Positions 1-8,070 of a stretch of DNA of 64,000 nucleotides are shown here, one piece after another (the stretch's first letter is position 1; each line of letters starts with the position of its first letter). The position numbers were made by a program, and so were the translations under genes. The stretch covers positions 1,176,986-1,240,985 of the forward strand of contig NZ_JAODPB010000001.1 in NCBI RefSeq assembly GCF_025770735.1. The letters are read 5' to 3'. A model generated the notes under the pieces. That model did no database searches. It was not told where the DNA came from and saw nothing but the letters and a program-made list of their open reading frames with translations. This DNA is from Shouchella tritolerans. GTDB lineage: Bacteria; Bacillota; Bacilli; Bacillales; Bacillaceae_D.

Positions 1-639
1 CAGAGCCGTTGACATTTAAGTAATCAGCAGAAACCCAACCTGTACGGTTGCCTGCTTTAACTTGGTACCAACCACCTTGCTTTTTGAGCAATTCAACTTT
101 CTGTCCTTTGGCAAGGGTAGTGATGATGCTATGGTTGGTACCTGCACCAGAACGCAAGTTAAGCCGTGCTGTCGTTGTAGCAGAGCCGATAGAAGGAGCA
201 TTGTCCACATTGCCAGAGCCGTTGACATTTAAGTAATCAGCAGAAACCCAACCTGTACGGTTGCCTGCTTTAACTTGGTACCAACCACCTTGCTTTTTGA
301 GCAATTCAACTTTCTGTCCTTTGGCAAGGGTAGTGATAATGCTATGGTTTGTGCCTGCACCAGAACGCAAGTTAAGCCGTGCCGTCGTAGTGGCAGAGCC
401 GATAGAAGGAGCGTTACCAGCGTTATCAGAGCCGTTGACATTTAAGTAATCAGCAGAAACCCAACCTGTACGGTTGCCTGCTTTAACTTGGTACCAACCA
501 CCTTGCTTTTTGAGCAACTCGACTTTTTGCCCTTTGGCAAGGGTAGTGATGATGCTATGGTTGGTGCCTGCACCAGAACGCAAGTTAAGCCGCGCCGTCG
601 TAGTGGCAGAGCCGAGGGAAGGGGAGTCTTTGTCTTCTT
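1..639 (-). repeat. Three near-identical 213-bp tandem repeats encoding SH3b domains
   Basis: Copies begin at 1, 214 and 427, an exact 213-base period (71 codons), differing at only scattered positions. Two further SH3b-coding units (about 640-880 and 880-1050) are clearly diverged at the DNA level. Each unit is one SH3b wall-binding domain plus a short linker of variable Asn/Asp/Gly/Ser. The array continues past the window edge, so copy number is unknown. Confidence 0.95.
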
Positions 640-1900
640 CATTGCTGGTAATTTTGACATAATCAGCCGACACCCACCCAGTTTGGTGGCCAGCCCGGAC
701 GCGATACCAGTTTCCTTCTTTTTTGAGGATTTCAAGCTTTTGTCCTAATGCAAGAGTTGTGAGCACGTTGCTAGACGTATTTGGTTGGCTGCGCAAATTA
801 AGTCTTGCCGTCGTTTCACCATAAGAAATCGGCTCTTGGTCAGAATCTTCGACGTTGTCTTCACTTGGCTTGTCAAGTTTCAAATAATCTCCTGAAACAA
901 AACCAGTCGTATTGCCAACGGCAATTTGATACCAATTGCCTTGTTTAGCCAACAGCTCAATTTTTGTATCTTTATCCAAAGTCGTCACAATGGAGTGACT
1001 TGTACCTGGCCCAGTCCGCACATTTAAGCGAGCAGTCGTTGTCCCAAATGTCCCAGTTGGGAGTTGCTCCAATTTATCGTTTCCAGCGTCTCCTGTCGGC
1101 TGGTTTTTATATACAGGAACGTCAAATGTCATTTCATAGTCGTCTACAAGGCTGTAAAGGTTGGACATATGATGGGTTTGCTTGACAGCCCAGCCTACAT
1201 CTGTTGCATATTGGTATGTACCAGGATTAGCTGGGTTCCAACGCATTTTGTAAAGCGTATTTTGGCCGCGGGCAAAGTAGTTGCTAGAGACAAACCGGGC
1301 ACCGCCAATAATGGCGTCTTCTGGTGTAAACCAACCTTGGTTGTATGCATATTGGGCGCCTGCGTTGACCGCGTTCCCATCATAAGCGCCAATGCCATAC
1401 ATGTTGTAAACCGTTTTGCCATTGACTTGCACGCCAGTAGCCAGTTGGGATTTGCCATTGCCTGTTTCTAATAGCGCGTGTGAAATTAAGTAGATTTCAT
1501 TCACTCCGTAAAGCTTGCTAGCATTAATAAATGCTTGGCCTTGACCTTGTAAGATCCCCTTATCTGAAAGAAGTTGGTTGTTAATTGCTTCGGCGCTTAG
1601 CCCAGCACTGGAAGACAAATTTAGAAATTGCAGATAGGAAGAGGTTCCTTGTTTGAAGTTATTGGCATTCATATAATAAGCCACGTCAGAGCGGCTTGCA
1701 TTTTCCCATCTGCCATTTTTATCGGTCTGAGGTCGGGCAGAGAGGCCCATTTGCCGATCTACAGCTGCATCAAACGACAAATCGTAATGGGTTTCTTTTA
1801 CAGTAATTGAGCTTGCGTAAGCAGATTGCAGTGGAAGCGCCGATGCAACTAAAGCGACAATAGACGCAGAACTGCCAGCAAGCATAAGTTTCTTTTGAAT
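1..1900 (-). CDS. Secreted N-acetylglucosaminidase (GH73) with at least five C-terminal SH3b domains; 3' end outside window
   Basis: Probable peptidoglycan hydrolase cutting the N-acetylglucosamine bond of the glycan strand, exported and wall-bound. Seen: a signal peptide (KK, hydrophobic stretch, AYA at about residue 29), a glucosaminidase domain with SHALLETGNGKSQLATG (putative catalytic Glu near residue 145) and MYGIGAYDGNA, then five SH3b repeats from about residue 285, each with TARLN(L/V)R and GWVSADYL-like ends. The reading frame stays open to the window edge, so the C-terminus is missing. The best start is ATT at 1898-1900, 8 bases after GGAGG; the first ATG (1885) sits 22 bases from that site and would remove the positive N-region. 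GTG at 1909 overlaps the ribosome site. The family is clear; the exact orthologue (LytD/LytG-like) is not. Confidence 0.88.
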   Translation of the reverse strand, partial: MQKKLMLAGSSASIVALVASALPLQSAYASSITVKETHYDLSFDAAVDRQMGLSARPQTDKNGRWENASRSDVAYYMNANNFKQGTSSYLQFLNLSSSAGLSAEAINNQLLSDKGILQGQGQAFINASKLYGVNEIYLISHALLETGNGKSQLATGVQVNGKTVYNMYGIGAYDGNAVNAGAQYAYNQGWFTPEDAIIGGARFVSSNYFARGQNTLYKMRWNPANPGTYQYATDVGWAVKQTHHMSNLYSLVDDYEMTFDVPVYKNQPTGDAGNDKLEQLPTGTFGTTTARLNVRTGPGTSHSIVTTLDKDTKIELLAKQGNWYQIAVGNTTGFVSGDYLKLDKPSEDNVEDSDQEPISYGETTARLNLRSQPNTSSNVLTTLALGQKLEILKKEGNWYRVRAGHQTGWVSADYVKITSNEEDKDSPSLGSATTTARLNLRSGAGTNHSIITTLAKGQKVELLKKQGGWYQVKAGNRTGWVSADYLNVNGSDNAGNAPSIGSATTTARLNLRSGAGTNHSIITTLAKGQKVELLKKQGGWYQVKAGNRTGWVSADYLNVNGSGNVDNAPSIGSATTTARLNLRSGAGTNHSIITTLAKGQKVELLKKQGGWYQVKAGNRTGWVSADYLNVNGS

Positions 1901-2009
1901 AGGAAACACCTCCAAAAAATTGCCTTCTATACTAGTATCGATTCACCTGTTTCATAAATTAATAGGTTCAACGTATTTTCTCAAATTTTGTCGGATAATA
2001 CAACGCAAT

Positions 2010-2052
2010 GCAAAAAAAACGTCCATCTTCGGGAAAAAAGACGGACGTTTTT
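2010..2052 (-). terminator. Intrinsic terminator after the LCP gene
   Basis: On the minus strand CGTCCGTCTT pairs with AAGATGGACG (one G-U) around an 8-base loop, followed by a run of T. It lies 6 bases past the LCP stop codon and upstream of the glucosaminidase gene, separating the two minus-strand genes. Confidence 0.85.
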
Positions 2053-2057
2053 TACAG

Positions 2058-3146
2058 TTATTCGGTTGGGCTTATAGTGCCAGATGTACTGTTTGTATCA
2101 GTTAACGTTTCACTTTCGGGACTCGTTGGGTCTATAAAGTTAGCTGAACCCGTATCCGTCAGTTCAAGATGTTGTTTAAGAGTTTGCTGGATTTCGAGCA
2201 GGCTGTCTTCATGAATATCCTCGTACCAGATGCTGTTGCCATAAATATCAGGGCGGCGAGTGCCAGTTGTTTCTAATTGCATTGTTTCAATGCCGCTAAG
2301 GGACGAAGCATAACCGTGGAGCGAAATAATATTTGGAAACGTCAAGTCCATTTGCAAATTGTCGCCAACTGCTTGAAAAACATCATCAAAGCGTGTGATG
2401 CTAGAAAAAGAAGCAGCTTTATCAATGATGGCTTCAACAACTTGTTGCTGGCGGATACCGCGGCCTTTATCGCCGCCGCCAGCTGAGGATTTCCGTTCGC
2501 GAGCATAAGCGAGTGCTTGCTCGCCGTTTAAATGGGCAGGACCTTTACGAAATTGAAAGTCGACACCGCGGCTTTTTTCTTCAAAGTCAATGTCGTATGT
2601 GATTTCAAGGTCAATGCCGCCTAATGCGTCGACAACATCTACAAGCCCGTCAAAACGGATGAGCGCGTAATGGTCAATCGGAATATCTAGCAGTTCCTCA
2701 ACGGTAGCAATCGCCATATCAATACCACCAAAAGCGTGGGCATGGGTAATTTTATCTTTAAAGCCGCCGCCTCGATAGCCGACAATTTCTACGTAAGTAT
2801 CACGTGGAATGCTTGTTAGGATAATCGATCTCTCGCTTTTATTAAAAGTTGCTACCATGACGGAGTCTGTTCGTTCGGCGCCATCCCCTTCACGGTAATC
2901 ACTACCTAAAAGCAGCATCGAAAAATTGTCTTTTCCAACGTCAACTGGCTCGATCCGCCTCTCAGACTTATTGCCTCGGTCCAAGCCTTGGTAAGAACCA
3001 GCTGCTGTATCGCTTAAATGGTTAAAAATATACCAAACGCCACTGCCTAACGCGAGCAAGGCGACAATGGCTGCAATTAAAGTTGTCTTTAAAATAAATT
3101 TTGTCCGTCTTTTTTTTCGGCGACGTTTTCTCGAATCTTCACCCAT
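2058..3146 (-). CDS. LytR-CpsA-Psr (LCP) family cell-wall ligase
   Basis: LCP enzymes transfer lipid-linked wall teichoic acid or other glycopolymers onto peptidoglycan outside the membrane. The 362-residue protein has a very basic cytoplasmic start (SRKRRRKKRRTK), one membrane segment at about residues 18-42, and the LCP core: GSDYREGDGAERTDSVM, SIPRDTYVEI, KITHAHAFGG and LNGEQALAYARER. The conserved Asp/Arg residues expected to bind the pyrophosphate-polyprenyl substrate are present. The ATG start follows GAGGG. A Ser/Thr/Glu-rich tail follows the domain. It is near the wall hydrolase but has its own terminator. TagU-, TagT- and TagV-type paralogues cannot be told apart here. Confidence 0.9.
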   Translation of the reverse strand: MGEDSRKRRRKKRRTKFILKTTLIAAIVALLALGSGVWYIFNHLSDTAAGSYQGLDRGNKSERRIEPVDVGKDNFSMLLLGSDYREGDGAERTDSVMVATFNKSERSIILTSIPRDTYVEIVGYRGGGFKDKITHAHAFGGIDMAIATVEELLDIPIDHYALIRFDGLVDVVDALGGIDLEITYDIDFEEKSRGVDFQFRKGPAHLNGEQALAYARERKSSAGGGDKGRGIRQQQVVEAIIDKAASFSSITRFDDVFQAVGDNLQMDLTFPNIISLHGYASSLSGIETMQLETTGTRRPDIYGNSIWYEDIHEDSLLEIQQTLKQHLELTDTGSANFIDPTSPESETLTDTNSTSGTISPTE

Positions 3147-3598
3147 ACGTCAATCCCTCATTTCAGTATAAATAGGTCCCAATAAAGTGGGAGCCATAGC
3201 ATAAATCGACAAAGTGCGCTATTTCAAAATCAAATTATATCACAATTTCAGATAAAAGATAGAGGATGAACCGTGAAAAATCGTGTTACATCTTCTTACA
3301 ATGTCCTTTGAAAGTGATGGGCTTGTGTTCATAGTATAGAATGGCTGGCGGGATGAAAACAACCAATAAATAGAAAATAGGCAATAGGAGTTGGGAAAAA
3401 TAGTTCAAATGGCGGATGAAGACCAGACAATTGTTTTAATATTCTAGTATAAATAGTATCAATTAAAATGAATGGCTAAAAGAACAAAAAAGAAAAGCTT
3501 GTTAGCTGCGACATAAACGAGTTTTGTACAGTTTTACCGTTGTTTTCGATAATTTTCCTGATTGTTTCATAGAAAAAGGATTTTTTTGAAACTTGTTA

Positions 3599-3627
3599 TT
3601 GATTTCTGAAAATAACTCTTTTATACT
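3599..3627 (+). promoter_or_regulatory. Sigma-A promoter for the Lrp-opp cluster
   Basis: TTGATT, 17-base spacer, TATACT. It lies about 90 bases before the AsnC/Lrp start. The rest of the 570-base gap (3147-3717) is AT-rich and holds nothing else I can assign; the LCP promoter should be in its left part on the minus strand. Confidence 0.6.
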
Positions 3628-3717
3628 AGTACTATAATTTTTACGAAATTAGTATCAGATTTCGCTTTTTTCTGCTAATTCCGTACCGCAGTTGGGCAAA
3701 TCCAATTGGGAAAATAA

Positions 3718-4182
3718 GTGAGTGATGTTATGGGAAAGCTAGATAAATTAGATTTCTTGATTCTAGAATATTTCCAGCAAGATGGCAAGTGTCCGTACAG
3801 CCAAATCGCCCGCAAGCTTGGTGTCAGCGAGGGGACAATCCGAAAACGGGCCACAAAAATGCGAAAAGACGGAGTATTTGATTTTATGATTCGCATTAAT
3901 CCTTTAAAGGTAGGTTATTCCGTAAAGGCGTTTATCGGCATTCAATCACAGTTGGGAAAACAACATGAAATTGGACAATGGTTAACAACGTTTCCTCAAG
4001 TCATTTATATTGCATCTTATTCGGGCTATCATGATTTAATCCTGCAAGCGTATTTTGAAAATAATGAAGCGCTTGTCCATTTTGTCAATACAGAGCTTAT
4101 ACCAGAAAACGGAATTGAAGGTATTGATGTCAGCATCCAATTAAAACAGTACAAAGATTCAATTTCTTATCTATTGTCTTAA
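3718..4182 (+). CDS. Lrp/AsnC family transcriptional regulator
   Basis: A 154-residue protein with the family layout: N-terminal winged HTH (LDKLDFLILEYFQQDGKCPY, IARKLGVSEGTIRKR) and C-terminal RAM/ligand-binding domain (FIGIQ, IASYSGYHDLILQAYF, ending ISYLLS). Such proteins bind DNA as dimers or octamers and sense amino acids or related small molecules. It stands directly upstream of, and in the same direction as, a five-gene peptide transporter, so regulation of that transporter is a reasonable inference. The start is GTG at 3718; ATG at 3730 is possible because neither has a strong ribosome site. Confidence 0.85.
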   Translation: MSDVMGKLDKLDFLILEYFQQDGKCPYSQIARKLGVSEGTIRKRATKMRKDGVFDFMIRINPLKVGYSVKAFIGIQSQLGKQHEIGQWLTTFPQVIYIASYSGYHDLILQAYFENNEALVHFVNTELIPENGIEGIDVSIQLKQYKDSISYLLS

Positions 4183-4216
4183 CTCAATTGAAATGAAATG
4201 CAGTGAGGTGAGCGAT

Positions 4217-5248
4217 ATGGCAGAAGACAAAAAGCTACTTAGAATTGAACATCTAACGACTTCTTTTCGGATAAATGATCAGCATTACGCAGCTGTTGAC
4301 AATGTTTCACTCGATGTCAACAAAAATGAAATTTTAGCCATTGTCGGCGAGTCAGGTTCAGGGAAAAGCGCTTTGGCGTTTTCGATTGTTGGTCTGCATG
4401 ACAAACTAAATACAAAAATTGAAGGAGAAATAAAGTACAAGGACAATAATATAACAAACTTGCCTGAAAGAAAGCTAAATAAATTGAGAGGAAAAGAAAT
4501 GGGGATGATTTTCCAAGACCCTTTAACTGCCTTAAACCCTCTCATGACGATCGGCAATCAAATTGACGAATCGTTAGAACTACATACAAAGTTAAATAAA
4601 CCAAGTAGAAGAAAAAAAGTTCTAGACCTCTTACAACAAGTCGGCATTCCTAATCCTGAAGTAACGTATAATCAATATCCACATGAGCTTTCGGGGGGAA
4701 TGAGGCAAAGAGTCGTTATTGCTATAGCGATCTCATGCGATCCTGAATTTTTGATAGCAGATGAACCAACAACTGCGCTTGATGTTACCATACAATCGCA
4801 AATATTAGACTTATTAAAGAAGTTAAAAAGCGAAACCAATAGTGGCATTATTTTAATTACACACGATTTAGGCGTTGTCGCAGAGATGGCAGATCGGGTG
4901 GCTGTTATGTATGCAGGTCAAATTGTGGAACTGGCGCCTGTGATTGAACTATTTAAAAACCCGCTCCATCCTTACACGCGTTCTTTATTGCAATCAAACC
5001 CTTCGGTAAACGAAGTAAAAACAAAACTGCATGTCATACAGGGGATTGTCCCTTCGCTCGATAAACTCCCTCGGCAAGGGTGCAGATTTAAGGATCGGAT
5101 TCCTTGGCTTGCTGAGAGCGCGCATGATGAAGACCCAGTTCTTCAAGAAGTGAAGCCTGGACATTTCGTTCGGTGCTCATGCTATAAACATTTCGAGTTT
5201 CCAAATAGCAGCGGGGAGGCAGCAAGAAATGGCGTTATTGGAAGTTAA
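4217..5248 (+). CDS. Oligopeptide/dipeptide ABC transporter ATP-binding protein (OppD/DppD type)
   Basis: One of two ATPases powering peptide import. It shows Walker A GESGSGKSA, the Q-loop FQDPLTALNP, signature LSGGMRQR, Walker B FLIADEPTTALDVT and the H-loop ITHDLG. The C-terminal oligopeptide-transporter extension has spaced cysteines (CRF...CSCYKH), where this family often carries an iron-sulfur or metal site. I place the start at ATG 4217 (MAEDKKLL), 5 bases after GAGGTGA; an in-frame ATG 24 bases upstream lacks a site. Length is 343 residues. The end overlaps the next gene by 20 bases, indicating an operon. Confidence 0.9.
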   Translation: MAEDKKLLRIEHLTTSFRINDQHYAAVDNVSLDVNKNEILAIVGESGSGKSALAFSIVGLHDKLNTKIEGEIKYKDNNITNLPERKLNKLRGKEMGMIFQDPLTALNPLMTIGNQIDESLELHTKLNKPSRRKKVLDLLQQVGIPNPEVTYNQYPHELSGGMRQRVVIAIAISCDPEFLIADEPTTALDVTIQSQILDLLKKLKSETNSGIILITHDLGVVAEMADRVAVMYAGQIVELAPVIELFKNPLHPYTRSLLQSNPSVNEVKTKLHVIQGIVPSLDKLPRQGCRFKDRIPWLAESAHDEDPVLQEVKPGHFVRCSCYKHFEFPNSSGEAARNGVIGS

Positions 5249-6164
5249 GGATTTAAAAGTTCATTTTCCCGTGAAAGCAGGGATACTGAAGCGGACTGTA
5301 GGTCACGTAAAAGCAGTAGATGGAATTTCGTTTGAACTTGAATCGGGAAAAACGTATGGACTTGTCGGGGAATCAGGGTCAGGAAAAACAACATCGGGGC
5401 GAGCTATCATCGGCTTAAATGATATCACTTCAGGCAAGGTCATTTTTAATGGTCAAGATATTACATTAGGAAGAAAAGCAAAATTAGATTTCCGTAAAGA
5501 CATTCAAATGATCTTTCAAGATCCATATTCTTCTCTGAACCCTAAAAAGCGAGTATTAGACATTATCGCAGAACCGTTGCGGAATTTTCAAAAAATGACG
5601 AAAGCGGAGGAACAAAAAAACGTCGAAGAATTGCTGGAAAAAGTGGGCTTAAGTCGTGAAAGTATCGTTAAATATCCTCACGAGTTTTCTGGCGGCCAAC
5701 GGCAGCGAATCGGGATAGCTAGAGCGATTGCCTTAAAGCCTAAATTGGTTATAGCAGACGAGCCTGTGTCGGCGCTGGATGTTTCAGTTCAAGCACAAGT
5801 GTTGAATTTTATGGCTGATATCCAAAAAGAATTAAATTTAACATATTTGTTTATTAGCCATGACTTAGGAATTGTCCGCCATTTTTGTGACAGAATCGGA
5901 ATTATGTATCGAGGGCGTTTTGTAGAGGAGGGCACGAGGGAGGATATTTTTGAAAACCCTCAACATATTTATACGAAACGTTTAATATCGGCAATACCGG
6001 ATATCAATCCCGAAAATCGGAGTAAAACGGCGGAAATGCGACAAAAAGTAAAAGAACAATACGAAAAAGGGACAACACACTTTTTTACAAAGGAAGGCAA
6101 AGTCTTTGATTTGCAAGCAATTTCGAAAACCCATTTAGTCGCGCTTCCTGGGAAGGGTGAATAA
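5229..6164 (+). CDS. Oligopeptide/dipeptide ABC transporter ATP-binding protein (OppF/DppF type)
   Basis: Partner ATPase of the preceding OppD-like protein. Walker A is GESGSGKTT, Q-loop FQDPYSSLNPKKRV, signature FSGGQRQRIGIARAIAL, Walker B LVIADEPVSALDVS, H-loop ISHDLG. The N-terminus (VHFPVKAGILKRTVGHVKAV) is typical for OppF. Its 311 residues match the family. ATG at 5229 follows GGGGAGG and lies inside the 3' end of the previous gene. The C-terminal tail (about 45 residues after the HIYTKRL motif) is not recognisable. The operon continues three bases later. Confidence 0.9.
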   Translation: MALLEVKDLKVHFPVKAGILKRTVGHVKAVDGISFELESGKTYGLVGESGSGKTTSGRAIIGLNDITSGKVIFNGQDITLGRKAKLDFRKDIQMIFQDPYSSLNPKKRVLDIIAEPLRNFQKMTKAEEQKNVEELLEKVGLSRESIVKYPHEFSGGQRQRIGIARAIALKPKLVIADEPVSALDVSVQAQVLNFMADIQKELNLTYLFISHDLGIVRHFCDRIGIMYRGRFVEEGTREDIFENPQHIYTKRLISAIPDINPENRSKTAEMRQKVKEQYEKGTTHFFTKEGKVFDLQAISKTHLVALPGKGE

Positions 6165-6166
6165 TT

Positions 6167-7132
6167 ATGTGGAAATTTATTGTTCGAAGAATACTTGTCT
6201 CCATCCCGCAAATTTTTGTGCTAAGTATACTCGTCTTTATAATGGCTCAATTTATGCCAGGTGATGCGTTAACGGGGTTAATTAACGATCCGGATATTAC
6301 ACCAGAGGCGATGCAGGCCCAAAGGGAAAAACTTGGCCTTGATAATCCTTGGTACATCCAATATAAAGATTGGATTGTAAATGCTGTACAAGGGGATCTA
6401 GGAAAATCTTTCTCTCATAAAATACCAGTTACTGAATTAATCGATCAAAGAATGTGGAATACGATTTGGCTGGCATTTTTTTCTCTCGTATTCATCTATG
6501 CGATTGCGGTTCCGTTAGGTATTTTAAGCGGTCGATATAATGACACATTACTTGATAAAACCATTACTGGTTACACGTATGTAGGTTTTGCAGCACCAAC
6601 ATTTATTTTTGGTCTAGTAATGGTATTCTTCTTCGGCTTCAAGCTACAATGGTTTCCGACTGGCGGAAGCGTGGCACCTGGATTAGAGCCAGGTACGTGG
6701 GAATATGTTGTTAGCAAGTTCCAACATTTATTGTTGCCAGCATTGTCTATTGCTTTAATTGGCACTGTTTCCACTGTTCAATACCTCCGTAGTGAGATTA
6801 TTGATACGAAACAAAAAGACTTTATAAAACTAGCCCGATCTAAAGGGGTCTATGAGTCGAGAATATACAATAAACATGTTTTCAGAAATTCATTACTTCC
6901 AGTAGCCGCGTTAATTGGTTTTGAAGTTTCTAGCTTAGTGACAGGTTCTATTTTTATTGAAGCCATTTTTAACTACCCAGGGATAGGCCAACTCTTCTTC
7001 CAGTCTATCTTAATACGTGATTACAGTGTTGTAACCGCATTAGTCCTATTGTTCGGTGTCATCATGATCCTTGGTGCCCTGTTATCAGACATCATTATGA
7101 GCATAATTGATCCAAGAATCCGTATTAAGTGA
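6167..7132 (+). CDS. Oligopeptide/dipeptide ABC transporter permease (OppB/DppB type)
   Basis: Inner-membrane permease with the family start (WKFIVRRILVSIPQIFVLSI), six predicted membrane segments, the OppB signature near LGLDNPWYIQYKDWI, and the EAA coupling loop that contacts the ATPases (SKGVYESRIYNKHVFRNSLLP). Its 321 residues are normal. The start is ATG, two bases past the preceding stop. It should form the membrane channel with the OppC-like protein encoded next. Confidence 0.9.
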   Translation: MWKFIVRRILVSIPQIFVLSILVFIMAQFMPGDALTGLINDPDITPEAMQAQREKLGLDNPWYIQYKDWIVNAVQGDLGKSFSHKIPVTELIDQRMWNTIWLAFFSLVFIYAIAVPLGILSGRYNDTLLDKTITGYTYVGFAAPTFIFGLVMVFFFGFKLQWFPTGGSVAPGLEPGTWEYVVSKFQHLLLPALSIALIGTVSTVQYLRSEIIDTKQKDFIKLARSKGVYESRIYNKHVFRNSLLPVAALIGFEVSSLVTGSIFIEAIFNYPGIGQLFFQSILIRDYSVVTALVLLFGVIMILGALLSDIIMSIIDPRIRIK

Positions 7133-7153
7133 TGGATGAGAGGAGTTGAGCAA

Positions 7154-8050
7154 ATGGAAAATACACCATTAGTAAGTACCCAGCAAAAGAAAACACCGTC
7201 TGGAATGCGTATTTTATGGAAGGAAATCGTTCGCGATAAAATCGCGCTCATTTCATTCTTTCTAGTTATGATTGTCGCTTTGGCTGTGTTCGGCATTTCC
7301 CTTGTGCTAGACCAATCTGAAATTGTAAAAGTTGATTTATTTGCTATTTACGAACCACCATCATCTCAATTCTGGCTAGGTACCGATTATGGAGGGCGTG
7401 ATGTATTTGGTCAATTGATCATCGGTACGCGGAACTCGTTAGCGATCGGTATTTTAGTCACACTGATAAGCGGTGTCATTGGCATACTTAGTGGCTTAGT
7501 TGCTGGCTATTTTGGCGGGCAAACAGACAATGTGTTAATGCGCATCGTTGACTTTTTCATGGTGCTGCCTAACTTGATGATTATTATTGTCTTTGTTGCA
7601 TTAGTGCCTTCATATAACGTGTGGAGTTTTTCTTTAATCATGTCTGCCTTTTTGTGGGTTTCAATTGCAAGGTTAATTCGTGCGAAAGCACTGCAAGAGT
7701 CTTCTCTTGATTATGTTCAAGCAGCTAAAACGCTAGGTACACCACACTGGAAAATTATGTTTGGACACGTGCTTCCTAATTTAAGTTCGTTGATAATTGT
7801 CACTATGACATTAAACCTAGCTGCAAATATTGGCTTGGAATCTGGGCTTTCGTTTTTAGGATTTGGATTTCCCGAAAGTACGCCAAGTTTAGGCACGTTA
7901 GTCGCGTATGCGAGAAATCCGCAAGTACTCGAGTTAAGGCCATGGATCTGGGTACCGGCAGCAATACTTATTTTTGTGTTGATGCTGTGCATAAATAATG
8001 TCGGTCAAGCATTAAAACGCGCGACTGATGCCAAACAACGAAGAGGCTAA
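7154..8050 (+). CDS. Oligopeptide/dipeptide ABC transporter permease (OppC/DppC type)
   Basis: Second permease, with the N-terminal OppC transmembrane module (ILWKEIVRDKIALISFFLVM), the motif LGTDYGGRDVFGQLIIGTRNS, and the EAA loop AKTLGTPHWKIMFGHVLPNL; about six membrane segments, 298 residues. ATG 7154 is preferred because AGAGGAG lies 8 bases before it; an upstream in-frame ATG at 7136 overlaps that site. It pairs with the OppB-like product. Confidence 0.9.
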   Translation: MENTPLVSTQQKKTPSGMRILWKEIVRDKIALISFFLVMIVALAVFGISLVLDQSEIVKVDLFAIYEPPSSQFWLGTDYGGRDVFGQLIIGTRNSLAIGILVTLISGVIGILSGLVAGYFGGQTDNVLMRIVDFFMVLPNLMIIIVFVALVPSYNVWSFSLIMSAFLWVSIARLIRAKALQESSLDYVQAAKTLGTPHWKIMFGHVLPNLSSLIIVTMTLNLAANIGLESGLSFLGFGFPESTPSLGTLVAYARNPQVLELRPWIWVPAAILIFVLMLCINNVGQALKRATDAKQRRG

Positions 8051-8070
8051 AAAAAGGGAGGAAGAAAAAA

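Noticed and set aside
16-735. Three tandem minus-strand frames of 70-97 codons in the SH3b repeat region
   Set aside because: They lie in a different frame from the SH3b-coding frame and repeat only because the DNA repeats; the in-frame glucosaminidase explains the region.
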